Assembly: GCF_006440675.2 (NCBI RefSeq)
Contig: NZ_CP083951.1
Location: 3,567,501 to 3,631,500, forward strand
Direction of reading: 5' to 3'
From: Mesorhizobium sp. B2-8-5
Lineage (GTDB): Bacteria; Pseudomonadota; Alphaproteobacteria; Rhizobiales; Rhizobiaceae
DNA: 64,000 nucleotides
Of the stretch, positions 15,263-24,890 are shown one piece after another. Each line of letters starts with the position of its first letter. Position 1 is the first letter of the stretch. The notes beneath the pieces are model-generated. The model saw only the letters and a list, made by a program, of their open reading frames with translations. It was not told the DNA's origin and ran no database searches. Both the position numbers and the translations under genes were made by a program.

Positions 15263-16684
15263 TTATGCCGCTTTGCGGCGGGACGCGGCGACTGCTCTTT
15301 CCAGGGCGGAAAAAATACGCCCGTCGGCACACTGGGCCACGTTGAAGCGCATGAAGCGGCCGGCGGTGTGCGACAGGCTGAAGGCATTGCCGGGCGCCAG
15401 CACGACATTGTCCGAAAGCGCATGGCGGGCGACGTCGGCGGCGTCGATGCCGTCGGGCAGGCGGCACCAGAGGAACATGCCGGCAGGCTGGTCGATCCAG
15501 GGCGTGATGCCCATCATTTTCAGTCTGCCGGCGGTCTCGGCCATGGCGCGCGACAGGCGCGTGCGCAATTGCTCGACATGTTTGCGGTAGCTGCCGTCCT
15601 TCAACAGGCTCAGCACCAGTTCCGAGGACAGCCGCGCACCGCCGAATGTCGTGGCGATCTTGAGATCGGTCAGGCCTTCCATCCAGTCGGATGGCGCGGC
15701 GATGAAGCCGCAGCGCACCGAGGCCGACAGCGTCTTGGAGAAGGAGCCGATCTGGACGACACGCTGCAGCCCGTCGAAGGCCGCGAGCCTTGGGGCAGGG
15801 CTGTGCTCGAAGTCGGCGAAGATATCGTCCTCGACGATGGTGAGATCCGCCTGGTCGGCGAGTTTCAGGAGCCGATGCGCGGTGACCGGCGACAGGATCG
15901 CGCCGGTCGGGTTGTGGATGCCGGAATTGGTGATGTAGAGGCGCGGCCGGTGCTCGGCGAGCGCCTGCGCGAAGAGCTCGATATCCGGACCCGAAGGCGT
16001 GTACGGCACGCCGATCACCTTGGCCTGGTGGGCGCGCAACAGGGCGTGGAAGTTGAAATAGCAGGGGTCGTCGACCAGCACCGCGTCGCCGGGCTCGAGC
16101 AGGAAACGGCACAAAAGGTCGATCGACTGGGTGCCGCAATCGGTCAGCATGATCTGGTCGGGCGAGGCTTCGACGCCGTGCTCGGCCATGCGCCGCGCCA
16201 GCAACTGGCGAAGCGGCGGCAGGCCAAGCGGCGTGCCGTAGTCCGCAAGCGCCACGTCGTCCGCTCGGGCCGCGGTCCTCAGTGCCCGGCGCAAGGCGGC
16301 CTGCGGCATCCAGGACGCGGGCAGCCAGCCGCAGCCGGGCTTCAGCATCTCCTCGCCCGCTTCCAGCGATTGCCTGGACACCCAGAGCGGATCGACGGCC
16401 CGGTCAAGCTTGGGACCGATCTCGGCAAGCGACAGCGGCGCGAGCTGGCCGGCGGCGTAGAAACCCGAGCCCGGCCGCGAACGGATCGCGCCTTCCGCCG
16501 CAAGCCGTTCATAGGCTTCGACCACCGTTGATTTCGACACCTGCAAGGATTTGGCGAGAGCCCGGATCGATGGCAGGCGCGCGCCGGGCGTCAGCGTGCG
16601 TGCCGCGATGCGATGGCGGATCGTCGCCATCACGCTTTCGACGAGCGTGCGCGAGCCGTCATTTTCAAGAGCGAGATCTGTCAT
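15263..16684 (-). CDS. MocR/PdxR-type GntR regulator with aminotransferase domain
   Basis: The 473-residue fusion has an N-terminal GntR winged helix (about residues 10-75: RLPSIRALAKSLQVSKSTVVEAYERLAAEG, then RPGSGFYAAG). A fold-type I aminotransferase domain follows, with VEDDIFADF and the PLP-lysine motif SFSKTLSASVRCG. MocR proteins are PLP-sensing or amino-compound-sensing transcription factors and are usually not active transaminases. The ATG at 16684 is preferred over one seven codons earlier. It diverges from an EamA transporter gene with 98 bases between the starts, the classic regulator/target layout. Confidence 0.88.
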   Translation of the reverse strand: MTDLALENDGSRTLVESVMATIRHRIAARTLTPGARLPSIRALAKSLQVSKSTVVEAYERLAAEGAIRSRPGSGFYAAGQLAPLSLAEIGPKLDRAVDPLWVSRQSLEAGEEMLKPGCGWLPASWMPQAALRRALRTAARADDVALADYGTPLGLPPLRQLLARRMAEHGVEASPDQIMLTDCGTQSIDLLCRFLLEPGDAVLVDDPCYFNFHALLRAHQAKVIGVPYTPSGPDIELFAQALAEHRPRLYITNSGIHNPTGAILSPVTAHRLLKLADQADLTIVEDDIFADFEHSPAPRLAAFDGLQRVVQIGSFSKTLSASVRCGFIAAPSDWMEGLTDLKIATTFGGARLSSELVLSLLKDGSYRKHVEQLRTRLSRAMAETAGRLKMMGITPWIDQPAGMFLWCRLPDGIDAADVARHALSDNVVLAPGNAFSLSHTAGRFMRFNVAQCADGRIFSALERAVAASRRKAA

Positions 16685-16782
16685 CCGTACTGCCCGAAAT
16701 ACCATTACAGTTTTGTGGAATTGTACCCCATTGTCTCTGGTAACGCCATGATCTGCCTCGTACGGAAGCGCAAACGGAGCAG

Positions 16783-17649
16783 ATGATGGAAAAGAGTTTT
16801 GACGGCTGGCTCAGCGGCTTCATCGGGGTGCTGATCTTCAGCGGGTCGCTGCCGGCGACGCGGGTGGCGGTGATGGATTTCGATCCGACCTTCCTGACGG
16901 CGGCCAGGGCGGCAATCGCTGGTCTGCTCGGGATTGCGATGCTGCTGCTATTCCGCGAGAGGCGTCCGGAGCGAAGCGACCTGATCTCGCTCGTCGTCGT
17001 CGCGCTGGGTGTCGTGGTCGGCTTCCCGTTGCTGACGGCGCTGGCGCTGAAACACGTCACCTCGGCGCATTCCATCATCTTTGTCGGCCTGCTGCCGCTG
17101 GCGACCGCGATCTTCGGCGTGCTTCGCGGCGGCGACCGTCCGCGCCCGGCCTTCTGGCTGTTCTCGTGCCTGGGAAGCGCTTTGGTCGCGGGTTTTGCCC
17201 TGTCGCAAGGCTTGACTGCCTCGCCGGTCGGCGACGGCCTGATGCTCGGCGCCATCATCGTCTGCGGGCTGGGCTACGCCGAAGGGGCCAAGCTGTCGCG
17301 CAAGCTCGGCGGCTGGCAGGTGATATGCTGGGCGCTGGCGCTGTCGCTGCCGGTCATGCTGGCGCTGAGCTTTTTGACGCTGCCGCCATCCTTCGCCGGC
17401 ATCGGCTCCGGCGCCTGGATCGGCCTCGCCTATGTCTCGCTGTTCAGCATGTTGATCGGCTTCGTGTTCTGGTACCGGGGCCTCGCGCAAGGCGGCATCG
17501 CCGCCGTCGGGCAGTTGCAGCTGCTGCAACCCTTCTTCGGCCTGGCGCTGGCGGCGAGCCTGCTGCACGAAAAGGTCAGCCCGATGATGGTGGTCGTCAC
17601 GCTGGGCGTCGTGGCCTGCGTGTTCGGGGCGAAGAAGTTCGCGCGGTAG
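16783..17649 (+). CDS. EamA/DMT-superfamily transporter, divergent from the MocR-type regulator
   Basis: The 288-residue inner-membrane protein has ten predicted helices in two EamA repeats. Marks include SGSLPATRVAVMDFDPTFLTAARAAIAG near the start and GLAQGGIAAVGQLQLLQPFFGLALA in the second repeat. It is probably an exporter of an amino acid or related metabolite under control of the divergent MocR-type protein. AAACGGAGC precedes the ATG at 16783; a second ATG follows directly. It ends in the convergent gap that contains repeat copy 3. Confidence 0.85.
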   Translation: MMEKSFDGWLSGFIGVLIFSGSLPATRVAVMDFDPTFLTAARAAIAGLLGIAMLLLFRERRPERSDLISLVVVALGVVVGFPLLTALALKHVTSAHSIIFVGLLPLATAIFGVLRGGDRPRPAFWLFSCLGSALVAGFALSQGLTASPVGDGLMLGAIIVCGLGYAEGAKLSRKLGGWQVICWALALSLPVMLALSFLTLPPSFAGIGSGAWIGLAYVSLFSMLIGFVFWYRGLAQGGIAAVGQLQLLQPFFGLALAASLLHEKVSPMMVVVTLGVVACVFGAKKFAR

Positions 17650-17672
17650 GCGCCTACTGATTTGTTTTGACG

Positions 17673-17714
17673 CAATTCCGGACGGAAAACCGTTTCACAC
17701 TTTTCCTGGAATTG
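17673..17714. repeat. Dispersed 42-bp palindromic intergenic repeat, copy 3
   Basis: The element runs from CAATTCCGGACGGAAAACCG to TTTTCCTGGAATTG and nearly fills the 66-base gap between convergent genes. The ends CAATTCC and GGAATTG pair, so it could serve as a bidirectional transcript end. Confidence 0.85.
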
Positions 17715-17715
17715 C

Positions 17716-18756
<1,041 letters not shown>

Positions 18757-18859
18757 CGGCAACTCCCACCATTGGTGCGTTTTGAGTTGACGATAGCCGA
18801 TTCCACCGCTGGTCGACCGGAAATCGATTCTGCCAGGGCCGGGACTGGCAGACGGATCA

Positions 18860-19048
18860 TTACTCCGCTTTCTGGCGGAAGTCGGCCAGCCGCGTTTCGC
18901 CGGGCGCAAGCTGGCGTCCGTCCTCCGCATGCTCCAGCCGCCGGATCGGCCTGCCGGTCCGGGTGTCGACCATGAAGGTGTAGGGCTCGCCCGGCCCGGA
19001 GAAATAGGTCTCGCCCCATTGGCGCAGCGCCATCAGGTCGTAGAGGGC
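18860..19048 (-). pseudogene. C-terminal fragment of an unrecognised protein
   Basis: About 60 residues read well as coding on the minus strand ([19 protein letters not shown], then [17 protein letters not shown] and a TAA stop), but the frame upstream turns into low-quality antisense of the neighbouring MFS fragment. It therefore looks like the tail of a gene whose front was lost where it meets the fragment at about 19045-19050. I do not recognise the family. A short intact ORF starting at the internal ATG (MALRQWG) cannot be excluded. Confidence 0.4.
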
Positions 19049-19396
19049 CAATTGGTGACCGGCCTCAGCCTCTCGCTGATGGCTGCTGCCTGGCTGCCGA
19101 TCGCCCTCATGGGGTCCTCGCTCTGGCTGCTGGTGCTGGGCATCGTCATGCTCGACCTCGCCATCCAGGCGGTGCACGTCACCAATCAAAGCCTGATCTT
19201 CGCCCGACGGCCGGATGCCCGCAGCCGGCTGGTCGGCGGCTATATGATCTTTTACTCGCTGGGCAGCGCGCTGGGCTCGATTGCCTCGACCAGCACCTAT
19301 GGTGCCTGGGGCTGGACCGGCGTCTGCCTGCTTGGCGCCGGTATCGGTCTGGCGGCGCTGGCGTTCTGGGCCGCGACGGTGAGGGTAGGGCGCTAG
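19049..19396 (+). pseudogene. C-terminal fragment of an MFS transporter
   Basis: About 115 residues correspond to the last four or so membrane helices of a major-facilitator protein (VTGLSLSLMAAAWLPIALMG, then LDLAIQAVHVTNQSLIFARR, GYMIFYSLGSALGSIAST and a final GLAALAFWAATVRVGR with TAG stop). There is no proper start and the N-terminal eight helices are missing. It abuts the opposite-strand fragment above, consistent with a deletion or rearrangement junction near 19045-19050. Confidence 0.65.
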
Positions 19397-19870
19397 TTAT
19401 GGCGGCGGAGTATCGAGCAGCGGCTGCCGTTCGCGAAACCATTCATCAGCCTCGACATCCCACGGCCAAATCCCGGAGGTTGTCGGAAAAATAAGCTGCA
19501 CGATCCGGAAATCCGGCCCGTCGTAGAACCATATGTCCCAACCGAAATATTCCGGGTAGTGATCGGGATGGACCGCACCGAACTGACAATCGAAGCCTCC
19601 TCCCAGGAAACCCGACGCCCGCGCACCGACGCTGAACCTCTCGCCGCCGCGCACGCGTCTGCAGTACTCGTTGATGATGGTTAGCGAAAGGTCCGGCTTG
19701 AGCCCGATAACGACCAATTCAGGGACGCCAAAATTGTGCTCTATCCCGACCGAGTATGCGAATGGCGGATGCTCGTCCTCCTCCAGCACATAGAGAATGT
19801 GGCAGCCGTACTCTTCGATGTCGGCGAGTGCCTTGGCCTCCTCGGCGTCTTTGGCTTCCCTACTCGGCAT
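19397..19870 (-). CDS. DUF4262 domain-containing protein
   Basis: The 157-residue soluble protein matches the DUF4262 pattern: an acidic start, EYGCHILYVLEEDEHPPFAYSVGIEHNFGVPELVVIGL, the CQFGAVHPDHYPEYFGW block and a C-terminal FPTTSGIWPWD. The function is unknown; members are scattered in many bacteria, some near phage-type or toxin loci. Its ATG lies 11 bases inside the 3' end of the upstream isomerase gene, so it is translated with the isomerase/FAA-hydrolase pair, but a metabolic link is not evident. Confidence 0.75.
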   Translation of the reverse strand: MPSREAKDAEEAKALADIEEYGCHILYVLEEDEHPPFAYSVGIEHNFGVPELVVIGLKPDLSLTIINEYCRRVRGGERFSVGARASGFLGGGFDCQFGAVHPDHYPEYFGWDIWFYDGPDFRIVQLIFPTTSGIWPWDVEADEWFRERQPLLDTPPP

Positions 19871-20510
19871 CGATCTGGTTCTGCGGCGCAGCCTTCTGGA
19901 ACGCCGGCAGCGCCATGCAGGCGGCGTTGATGCGCGCGATCACCGGATAGGGGGCCATGTCGACGCCGAAACGGGCATTGTTGGTCACCTGGGCGGCGAG
20001 GCAGATGTCGGCCAGGCCCGGCGTGTCGCCATGGCAGAACGCGCCGGTCTCGGGCGACGAAGCCAGAATCTTCTCAAGCGGCTGGAAACCTTCATTCACC
20101 CAATGCCGGAACCAGTTGACGACGTCCTCGTCGCCGGCGCCGAACAAGGTGCGCAGCGAGGTCAGCACGCGCAGATTGTTCACGGGGTGGATGTCGCAGG
20201 CGATCATCTGCGCCAGCATCCGCACTCGCGCCCGGCCCAACGCATCCTTCGGTAGCAGTTGCGGCTCCGGCCGGATTTCATCGAGATATTCGATGATCGC
20301 CAGCGATTGGGTCAAAAGCGTGCCGCCGTCCAGAACCAGCGCCGGCACCAGACCTTGCGGGTTCACCGCGAGATAAGCGGGCTCGAGATGTTCGCCGTGG
20401 CGCAGATGATGCGGCACATAAGTGTAGTCCAGCCCCTTCATCACCAGCGCAATCCGCACCCGGTAGGAGGTGGAGGAGCGGTAGTAGTTGTGAAGGACGA
20501 GGTCGCTCAT
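19860..20510 (-). CDS. Zeta-class glutathione transferase: maleylacetoacetate/maleylpyruvate isomerase
   Basis: The 216-residue protein has the zeta-GST signature YYRSSTSYRVRIAL near the N-terminus (the SSxSxRVR glutathione site), NPQGLVPALVLDGGTLLTQSLAIIEYLDE, and a helical C-domain with ACDIHPVNNLRVL. It performs glutathione-dependent cis-trans isomerisation of maleylacetoacetate (tyrosine route, MaiA) or maleylpyruvate (gentisate route, NagL). It overlaps the FAA-hydrolase gene by four bases. That partner is the short NagK-like type rather than a full-length fumarylacetoacetase, which favours the gentisate-type reading. Confidence 0.85.
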   Translation of the reverse strand: MSDLVLHNYYRSSTSYRVRIALVMKGLDYTYVPHHLRHGEHLEPAYLAVNPQGLVPALVLDGGTLLTQSLAIIEYLDEIRPEPQLLPKDALGRARVRMLAQMIACDIHPVNNLRVLTSLRTLFGAGDEDVVNWFRHWVNEGFQPLEKILASSPETGAFCHGDTPGLADICLAAQVTNNARFGVDMAPYPVIARINAACMALPAFQKAAPQNQIDAE

Positions 20511-21205
20511 CGCCTCGGCTGCCCGATGGTCACCGTGATCTCGCCGATGCCGTCGACGCCGCCGGTGATCCTGTCGCCCGCCTGGACCGCTCCGACGCCG
20601 GCCGGCGTACCGGTGAAGATCAGGTCGCCGGGCCGAAGCTCGACCGCTTCGCTGCAAATCGAGACGATATCGGCGATCGGCCATATCAGCTCGGCAAGGT
20701 CGCCGTCCTGTTTCACCGCGCCGTTGACGGCAAGCCAGATACGGCCTTTTTCCGGATGTCCTGATTTCGCGGCTGGAACCAGCGGGCCGCAAGGCGCCGA
20801 CTGGTCGAAAGCTTTCGACCAGTCCCAGGGACGGGCTGCTTTCTTTGCCTGATCCTGCAGGTCGCGGCGGGTGAGGTCGACGCCGACGCCATAGCCCCAG
20901 ACATGAGCGAGCGCCTCGGCGCGCGGAATGCGGAAACCGGCCTCGCCGATGGCGACGACCAGCTCGATCTCGTGGTGCAGGTTCGAGGTCAGCGGCGGGT
21001 AGGGGATCTCGGCGCCGCTGTCGACCACCGCGTCGGCCGGTTTGGTGAAGAAGAAGGGTGGATCGCGCTCGTCATTGCCGAGCTCGCGCGCATGCGCGGC
21101 GTAATTGCGGCCGACGCAGAAGATGCGGCGCACGGCAAACCGCTCTGCCGAGTCCGCGACGGCAACCGAAGCAATCGTCGGCGGCGGAAGGACGAATTCT
21201 GGCAT
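20507..21205 (-). CDS. Fumarylacetoacetate hydrolase family protein, fumarylpyruvate hydrolase-like
   Basis: This 232-residue FAH-fold protein contains PVRRIFCVGRNYAAHARELG-type sequence (here AVRRIFCVGRNYAAHARE), FFFTKPADAVVDSG, the metal-binding HHEIELVVAIG, and the C-terminal LRPGDLIFTGTPAGVGAVQ. FAH-family enzymes hydrolyse C-C bonds of 2,4-dioxo acids using a divalent metal. The length and motifs fit NagK-type fumarylpyruvate hydrolases of the gentisate pathway. The ATG at 21205 (MPEFVLPPP) is preferred over one seven codons earlier. It is first in a unit with the zeta-GST isomerase, four-base overlap. Confidence 0.82.
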   Translation of the reverse strand: MPEFVLPPPTIASVAVADSAERFAVRRIFCVGRNYAAHARELGNDERDPPFFFTKPADAVVDSGAEIPYPPLTSNLHHEIELVVAIGEAGFRIPRAEALAHVWGYGVGVDLTRRDLQDQAKKAARPWDWSKAFDQSAPCGPLVPAAKSGHPEKGRIWLAVNGAVKQDGDLAELIWPIADIVSICSEAVELRPGDLIFTGTPAGVGAVQAGDRITGGVDGIGEITVTIGQPRR

Positions 21206-21409
21206 GATTTTTCTCTGTGCTGGCATGAATCGTTAGCACCTTCGGCCGATTTCGACCCGCGGGCAAGACTCGACGTCCCTGCACACCGACCTGTCGTTTC
21301 AGTGACAATGCGCCGTACCATTGGGCGTGTACTATTTGCCAATAATCTGGCCATGATCACGGGACTATCCTGTGCCGGCTGAAACCGAACCGAAGCCTGA
21401 ACCCGTGCA

Positions 21410-22093
21410 ATGACCTCCGTCAGCGATCGCGCCCGCTTCCTGATCATCGACGACCACCCGCTGTTTCGCGAGGCGCTGCACAGCGCCGTGCAGATGGCCT
21501 ATCCGGATGTCGATACGGTCGAGGCGCGCTCGATCGCGGAAGCGATCGAGCTTCTTGCCGATGCCAAGCCGTTCGACCTCGCGCTGCTCGATTTGAGCAT
21601 GCCCGACGTGCATGGCTTCGAGGGGCTGTTGCAGCTGAGGACCCGTTATCCGCGGCTGCCAGTGGTGATCGTGTCGGGCTACGAGGAGCCGAAGATCATC
21701 TCGGAGGCACTGTCCTATGGCGCCGCCGGCTTCATCCCGAAATCGGCCCGCAAGAGCGATCTCGCCGCCGCCATCCGCTCGGTGATGGATGGCGCGGTCT
21801 ATGTGCCGGAAAATTACGAAGGCCAGCCGCCCGATCCCGACAGCACCGACCGCGCCGACATGGTGCAGCGCCTGGCCAGGCTGACGCCGCAGCAGCTGAG
21901 GGTCCTGCAGATGCTGCGCCAAGGCATGCTCAACAAGCAGATCGCCTACGAGCTGCAGGTGGGTGAGACTACTGTGAAAGCACATGTCTCGGAGATCCTG
22001 CGCAAGCTCAACGTCTACAGCCGCACGCAGGCGGTGATCGAGGTGTCGAAGCTCGACAATGCGGAGCTGTTTCGGGACCAGGCCGGGTTTTGA
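21410..22093 (+). CDS. NarL/FixJ-family response regulator (receiver + LuxR HTH)
   Basis: The 227-residue protein has an N-terminal receiver with the acidic pair in FLIIDDHPLFRE, phospho-acceptor D61 (LALLDLSMPD) and conserved K in FIPKSARKSDL. A C-terminal LuxR helix-turn-helix (about 155-215) contains LTPQQLRVLQMLRQGMLNKQIAYELQVGETTVKAHVSEIL. It is convergent with a hybrid histidine kinase whose stop lies 11 bases away, and is a natural partner for that kinase and the FIST protein behind it. Confidence 0.9.
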   Translation: MTSVSDRARFLIIDDHPLFREALHSAVQMAYPDVDTVEARSIAEAIELLADAKPFDLALLDLSMPDVHGFEGLLQLRTRYPRLPVVIVSGYEEPKIISEALSYGAAGFIPKSARKSDLAAAIRSVMDGAVYVPENYEGQPPDPDSTDRADMVQRLARLTPQQLRVLQMLRQGMLNKQIAYELQVGETTVKAHVSEILRKLNVYSRTQAVIEVSKLDNAELFRDQAGF

Positions 22094-22103
22094 GGCGGCA
22101 TTT

Positions 22104-23441
22104 CTAAGCCAGAAGATGCGCCAGCAGCGCACGCAATTGCGCAGGCTTCAGCGGCTTGCGCATCAGTTCGATGCCGGCTGCTCGCGCCGCTTTGGCGACG
22201 AGCTCGGAGCCGTCGGCGGTGACGATCAGCGCGGGCACCGGGCGGCCTAGATAGTCGCGCACTTCGGCTATCGTTGAGGTGCCGAGGTCGCCGCCGTCGA
22301 GATGCTGGTCGGCGATGATGATGTCGGGCACCCAGGCGGTGTCGCCGAGCAGGTCGAGCGCATCGTCGGTCGAGGTGGCGGCGCGGACCAGGCATTGCCA
22401 GCGCTCGAGCAGCGAGGTCATGGCCGAGAGCACGTCCACGTCGTTCTCGACCAGCAGCACCCTGGTGCCGAACAGGCCGTAACCGCGCGGCCGCTCCATG
22501 TCGGCGGCGGCCATCGCCGGCTCGGCCGTGGCCATGCCGACCGGCACGTCGATATGGAAGATGGTGCCGCGCCCGACCTTCGAGGAAAAGGTGATGGGGT
22601 GGCCGAGTGCCGCCGCCATGCGGCGCACGATCGCGAGGCCGAGGCCGAGCCCGCCGGCGAGTTCCGCATTGTTAAGCGTCGAGGTGCCGCGGTGGAATTC
22701 CTCGAACACCGCCTCACGCTGGTCCTCGGGAATGCCGCAGCCGGTGTCAGCGACGTCGATGCGGATGATGTCGCCGCGATGCCTGGTGCCGACCAGCACG
22801 CCGCCCGAGCGGGTGTAGCGCAGCGCATTGGAGAGAATGTTCTGCAGGATGCGCCTGAGCAGCGTGCGGTCGGAGCGCACCACCACGTTCACCGGCCTGA
22901 ATTTCAGCGACAGGCTTTTCTTTTCCGCTTCGGGCAGGAAATCCGAGCGCAGCGAGGAAAACAGCGCCTCCAGGCTGACGTCGACGACTTCCGGTTGCAC
23001 CACCCCGGCGTCGAGCTTCGAGATGTCGAGCAGTGTGCGCAAGAGGTCTTCCATCGTCTCCAGCGAGCGCTCGACCTGCCGGACAAGCTTCCTGCCTTCC
23101 TCGCTGGCCTGGACCTCGGCCAGCGCAGAGACCGACAGGTGCGCGGCGTTGAGCGGCTGCAGCACGTCGTGGCTGGCGGCGGCGAGGAACCTGGTCTTGG
23201 AGAGGTTCGCCAGTTCGGCGTTCTCCTTCGCCTCGCTGAGGTCGATGTTCGACTGTTCGAGCCGGCGCAGCGTCGCGTGCAGTTCCTCGGTGCGGTTGCG
23301 CACCCGGTTTTCCAGCGAGATGGCGGTCTGGAACAGCGAGAAGGCATTGCCCTGCTGGTCCATCGAACGCTCGACGCGGCTGACGAGGGCCGCGTTGATC
23401 TTCTTCAGCCTTTCGAGGTCATTGATGTCGCGAAGCGGCAT
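22104..23441 (-). CDS. Hybrid sensor histidine kinase with C-terminal receiver (NahK-like)
   Basis: The 445-residue protein has no membrane segment. It shows a coiled-coil N-terminus (about 1-80), H-box with H91 (AAASHDVLQPLNAAHLS), N-box N205 (NILSNALRYT), G-boxes (DTGCGIPE, GGLGLGLAIV) and a receiver domain (about 326-445) with D378 (IIIADQHLDGGD). It lacks a PAS or other sensory domain, so it probably takes input from a partner. The partner is likely the FIST protein encoded four bases upstream, the arrangement known for NosP and NahK in Pseudomonas. The start at 23441 follows the FIST stop directly. Confidence 0.88.
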   Translation of the reverse strand: MPLRDINDLERLKKINAALVSRVERSMDQQGNAFSLFQTAISLENRVRNRTEELHATLRRLEQSNIDLSEAKENAELANLSKTRFLAAASHDVLQPLNAAHLSVSALAEVQASEEGRKLVRQVERSLETMEDLLRTLLDISKLDAGVVQPEVVDVSLEALFSSLRSDFLPEAEKKSLSLKFRPVNVVVRSDRTLLRRILQNILSNALRYTRSGGVLVGTRHRGDIIRIDVADTGCGIPEDQREAVFEEFHRGTSTLNNAELAGGLGLGLAIVRRMAAALGHPITFSSKVGRGTIFHIDVPVGMATAEPAMAAADMERPRGYGLFGTRVLLVENDVDVLSAMTSLLERWQCLVRAATSTDDALDLLGDTAWVPDIIIADQHLDGGDLGTSTIAEVRDYLGRPVPALIVTADGSELVAKAARAAGIELMRKPLKPAQLRALLAHLLA

Positions 23442-23445
23442 CTCG

Positions 23446-24630
23446 CTACTCGGCTGCCTGGGGCTCGCCGAAGGCGATGCCGGTAAAGGTCTGGTTGAGG
23501 TGCATCGAGCGGTACTGCTCGCCATAGGTGCCGAAGCCGATGACCTTGTTGGTCCGGTAGAGCTCCGAAATGTCCCGGTAAACCTGGCGGTTGCGCGCAT
23601 CGAGCCGGCGCAGAACGCAGTCGAAGCCGAGGATCATGTCGATGCCGCCGAGCTTGCGTTCGGCGTCCTGCAACGCGGCGCGCGTCGCTTCCACCATGTT
23701 CTTCGGCTGGGCGATGGACAAAACGACGCCATCGTCGATGGCGCAGAAGAACGACAGCGAGCCGTCGACATGCATGCGCTGGATGGAGCGGCAGTAATAT
23801 TCGCCGGCCACTTTCACCACGACGGGATGGGAGGCGAAGCTTAGCGGCGTCAGCGCCTGCGCCACGGTGCCGACCGAGGCCGCGTATTCCTCCGCCGCGT
23901 TGGTGGCGTTGAATTCGCGCACGATGCGATGGTCCGGGTCGGACGACGTCACCACCAGCTTCTCGTCGGTCGGAATGAAATTGTCGGTCTTGAAGACGTG
24001 GAAGGGGATCTCGGTCGCGACCAGCACGATGATGGCGCTGTCGGACGTGACCTTGCCGTTCGAAATCAGGCTGGTCGTCTCGAATTTCAGGTCGTCGCCC
24101 GCGGAGCCGCCGATCAGCGGAATGTCGTCCAACCCCCAGTGGATGGCCGAGGTCACCGCTTCCTCGGCATAGGAAAGCCCGTCGATGAAGCAGAGGGCGA
24201 AGACGCTCTTCGCCCGCTCCTGGCCGGCGCGGCAGCGCAGCAGGCGCCGCAGCTCCACGACCTCGCCGGTGATCCCGTCCATGCCGGAGGAGGAGAGGTT
24301 CTCGACCATGGTGCTGACGGTCGAAAACGAGGCCGACGGCAAAAGCAGGGCAAGGGCATGCCCTTCCTCCAGTCCCTGCGGCGTGATTTCGCCGGCGGTC
24401 GAGCAGCCGGCATAGGCGAGCGACGGCGCATGGACCTTCAGCGCTTGCGCGAGCCCCGCCGCGTCGACCAGGCTTTGGGAGAAGAACAGAAGCGCAAAGC
24501 CGGCGTCGACAGCCGCTGCTTCGGCCGCGATGGCCCGCGCAAAGGCATTCGGGTCGGGCTCATCCGTGGTGAGCGCCGAAAGGCCCGATGCATAGCGTGT
24601 GCTCGAACTGGCCAGCTGCCGTCTCCGCAA
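23446..24630 (-). CDS. FIST-domain signalling protein, NosP-like
   Basis: The protein of about 394 residues has a FIST N domain (about 30-240: FALLFFSQSLVDAAGLAQAL, YAGCSTAGEITPQG, PLIGGSAGDDLKFETT) and a FIST C domain (about 240-385, ending IGFGTYGEQYRSMHLNQTFTG). FIST proteins are cytoplasmic sensors; NosP members bind heme and nitric oxide and control an adjacent kinase. No in-frame ATG exists before the domain; TTG at 24630 behind GGAGG is the best start, though the spacing is short. It is translationally close to the hybrid kinase (four-base gap). NO sensing is inferred from family and context, not from a residue seen here. Confidence 0.8.
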   Translation of the reverse strand: MRRRQLASSSTRYASGLSALTTDEPDPNAFARAIAAEAAAVDAGFALLFFSQSLVDAAGLAQALKVHAPSLAYAGCSTAGEITPQGLEEGHALALLLPSASFSTVSTMVENLSSSGMDGITGEVVELRRLLRCRAGQERAKSVFALCFIDGLSYAEEAVTSAIHWGLDDIPLIGGSAGDDLKFETTSLISNGKVTSDSAIIVLVATEIPFHVFKTDNFIPTDEKLVVTSSDPDHRIVREFNATNAAEEYAASVGTVAQALTPLSFASHPVVVKVAGEYYCRSIQRMHVDGSLSFFCAIDDGVVLSIAQPKNMVEATRAALQDAERKLGGIDMILGFDCVLRRLDARNRQVYRDISELYRTNKVIGFGTYGEQYRSMHLNQTFTGIAFGEPQAAE

Positions 24631-24890
24631 TTTCCTCCAACGCTGTTTTGTGCGTGTCTTTTCTTATGCGTGTCAGGCACGCTTCGCGTCGAAGGCATCT
24701 TTGCCTTCAATCCCGGTTTTGGCAATGGGGCCGGTTGCTGCGCTGCACATAGCTTTCGCCATGATCGAAAGTACAATGGAACCGGCGCTGGCAGCGCTGT
24801 TTTGCCCGTTGTACGCTACCTGAATAACGCACTGCCGAAGCACAAGCGCGGCATTCGGCAATGACCAAGGTTGATACCCAGGGAGGTTGC

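Noticed and set aside
20507-21205. Classical fumarylacetoacetase of tyrosine breakdown
   Set aside because: The protein has 232 residues against about 420 for that enzyme; it matches the short fumarylpyruvate-hydrolase type.
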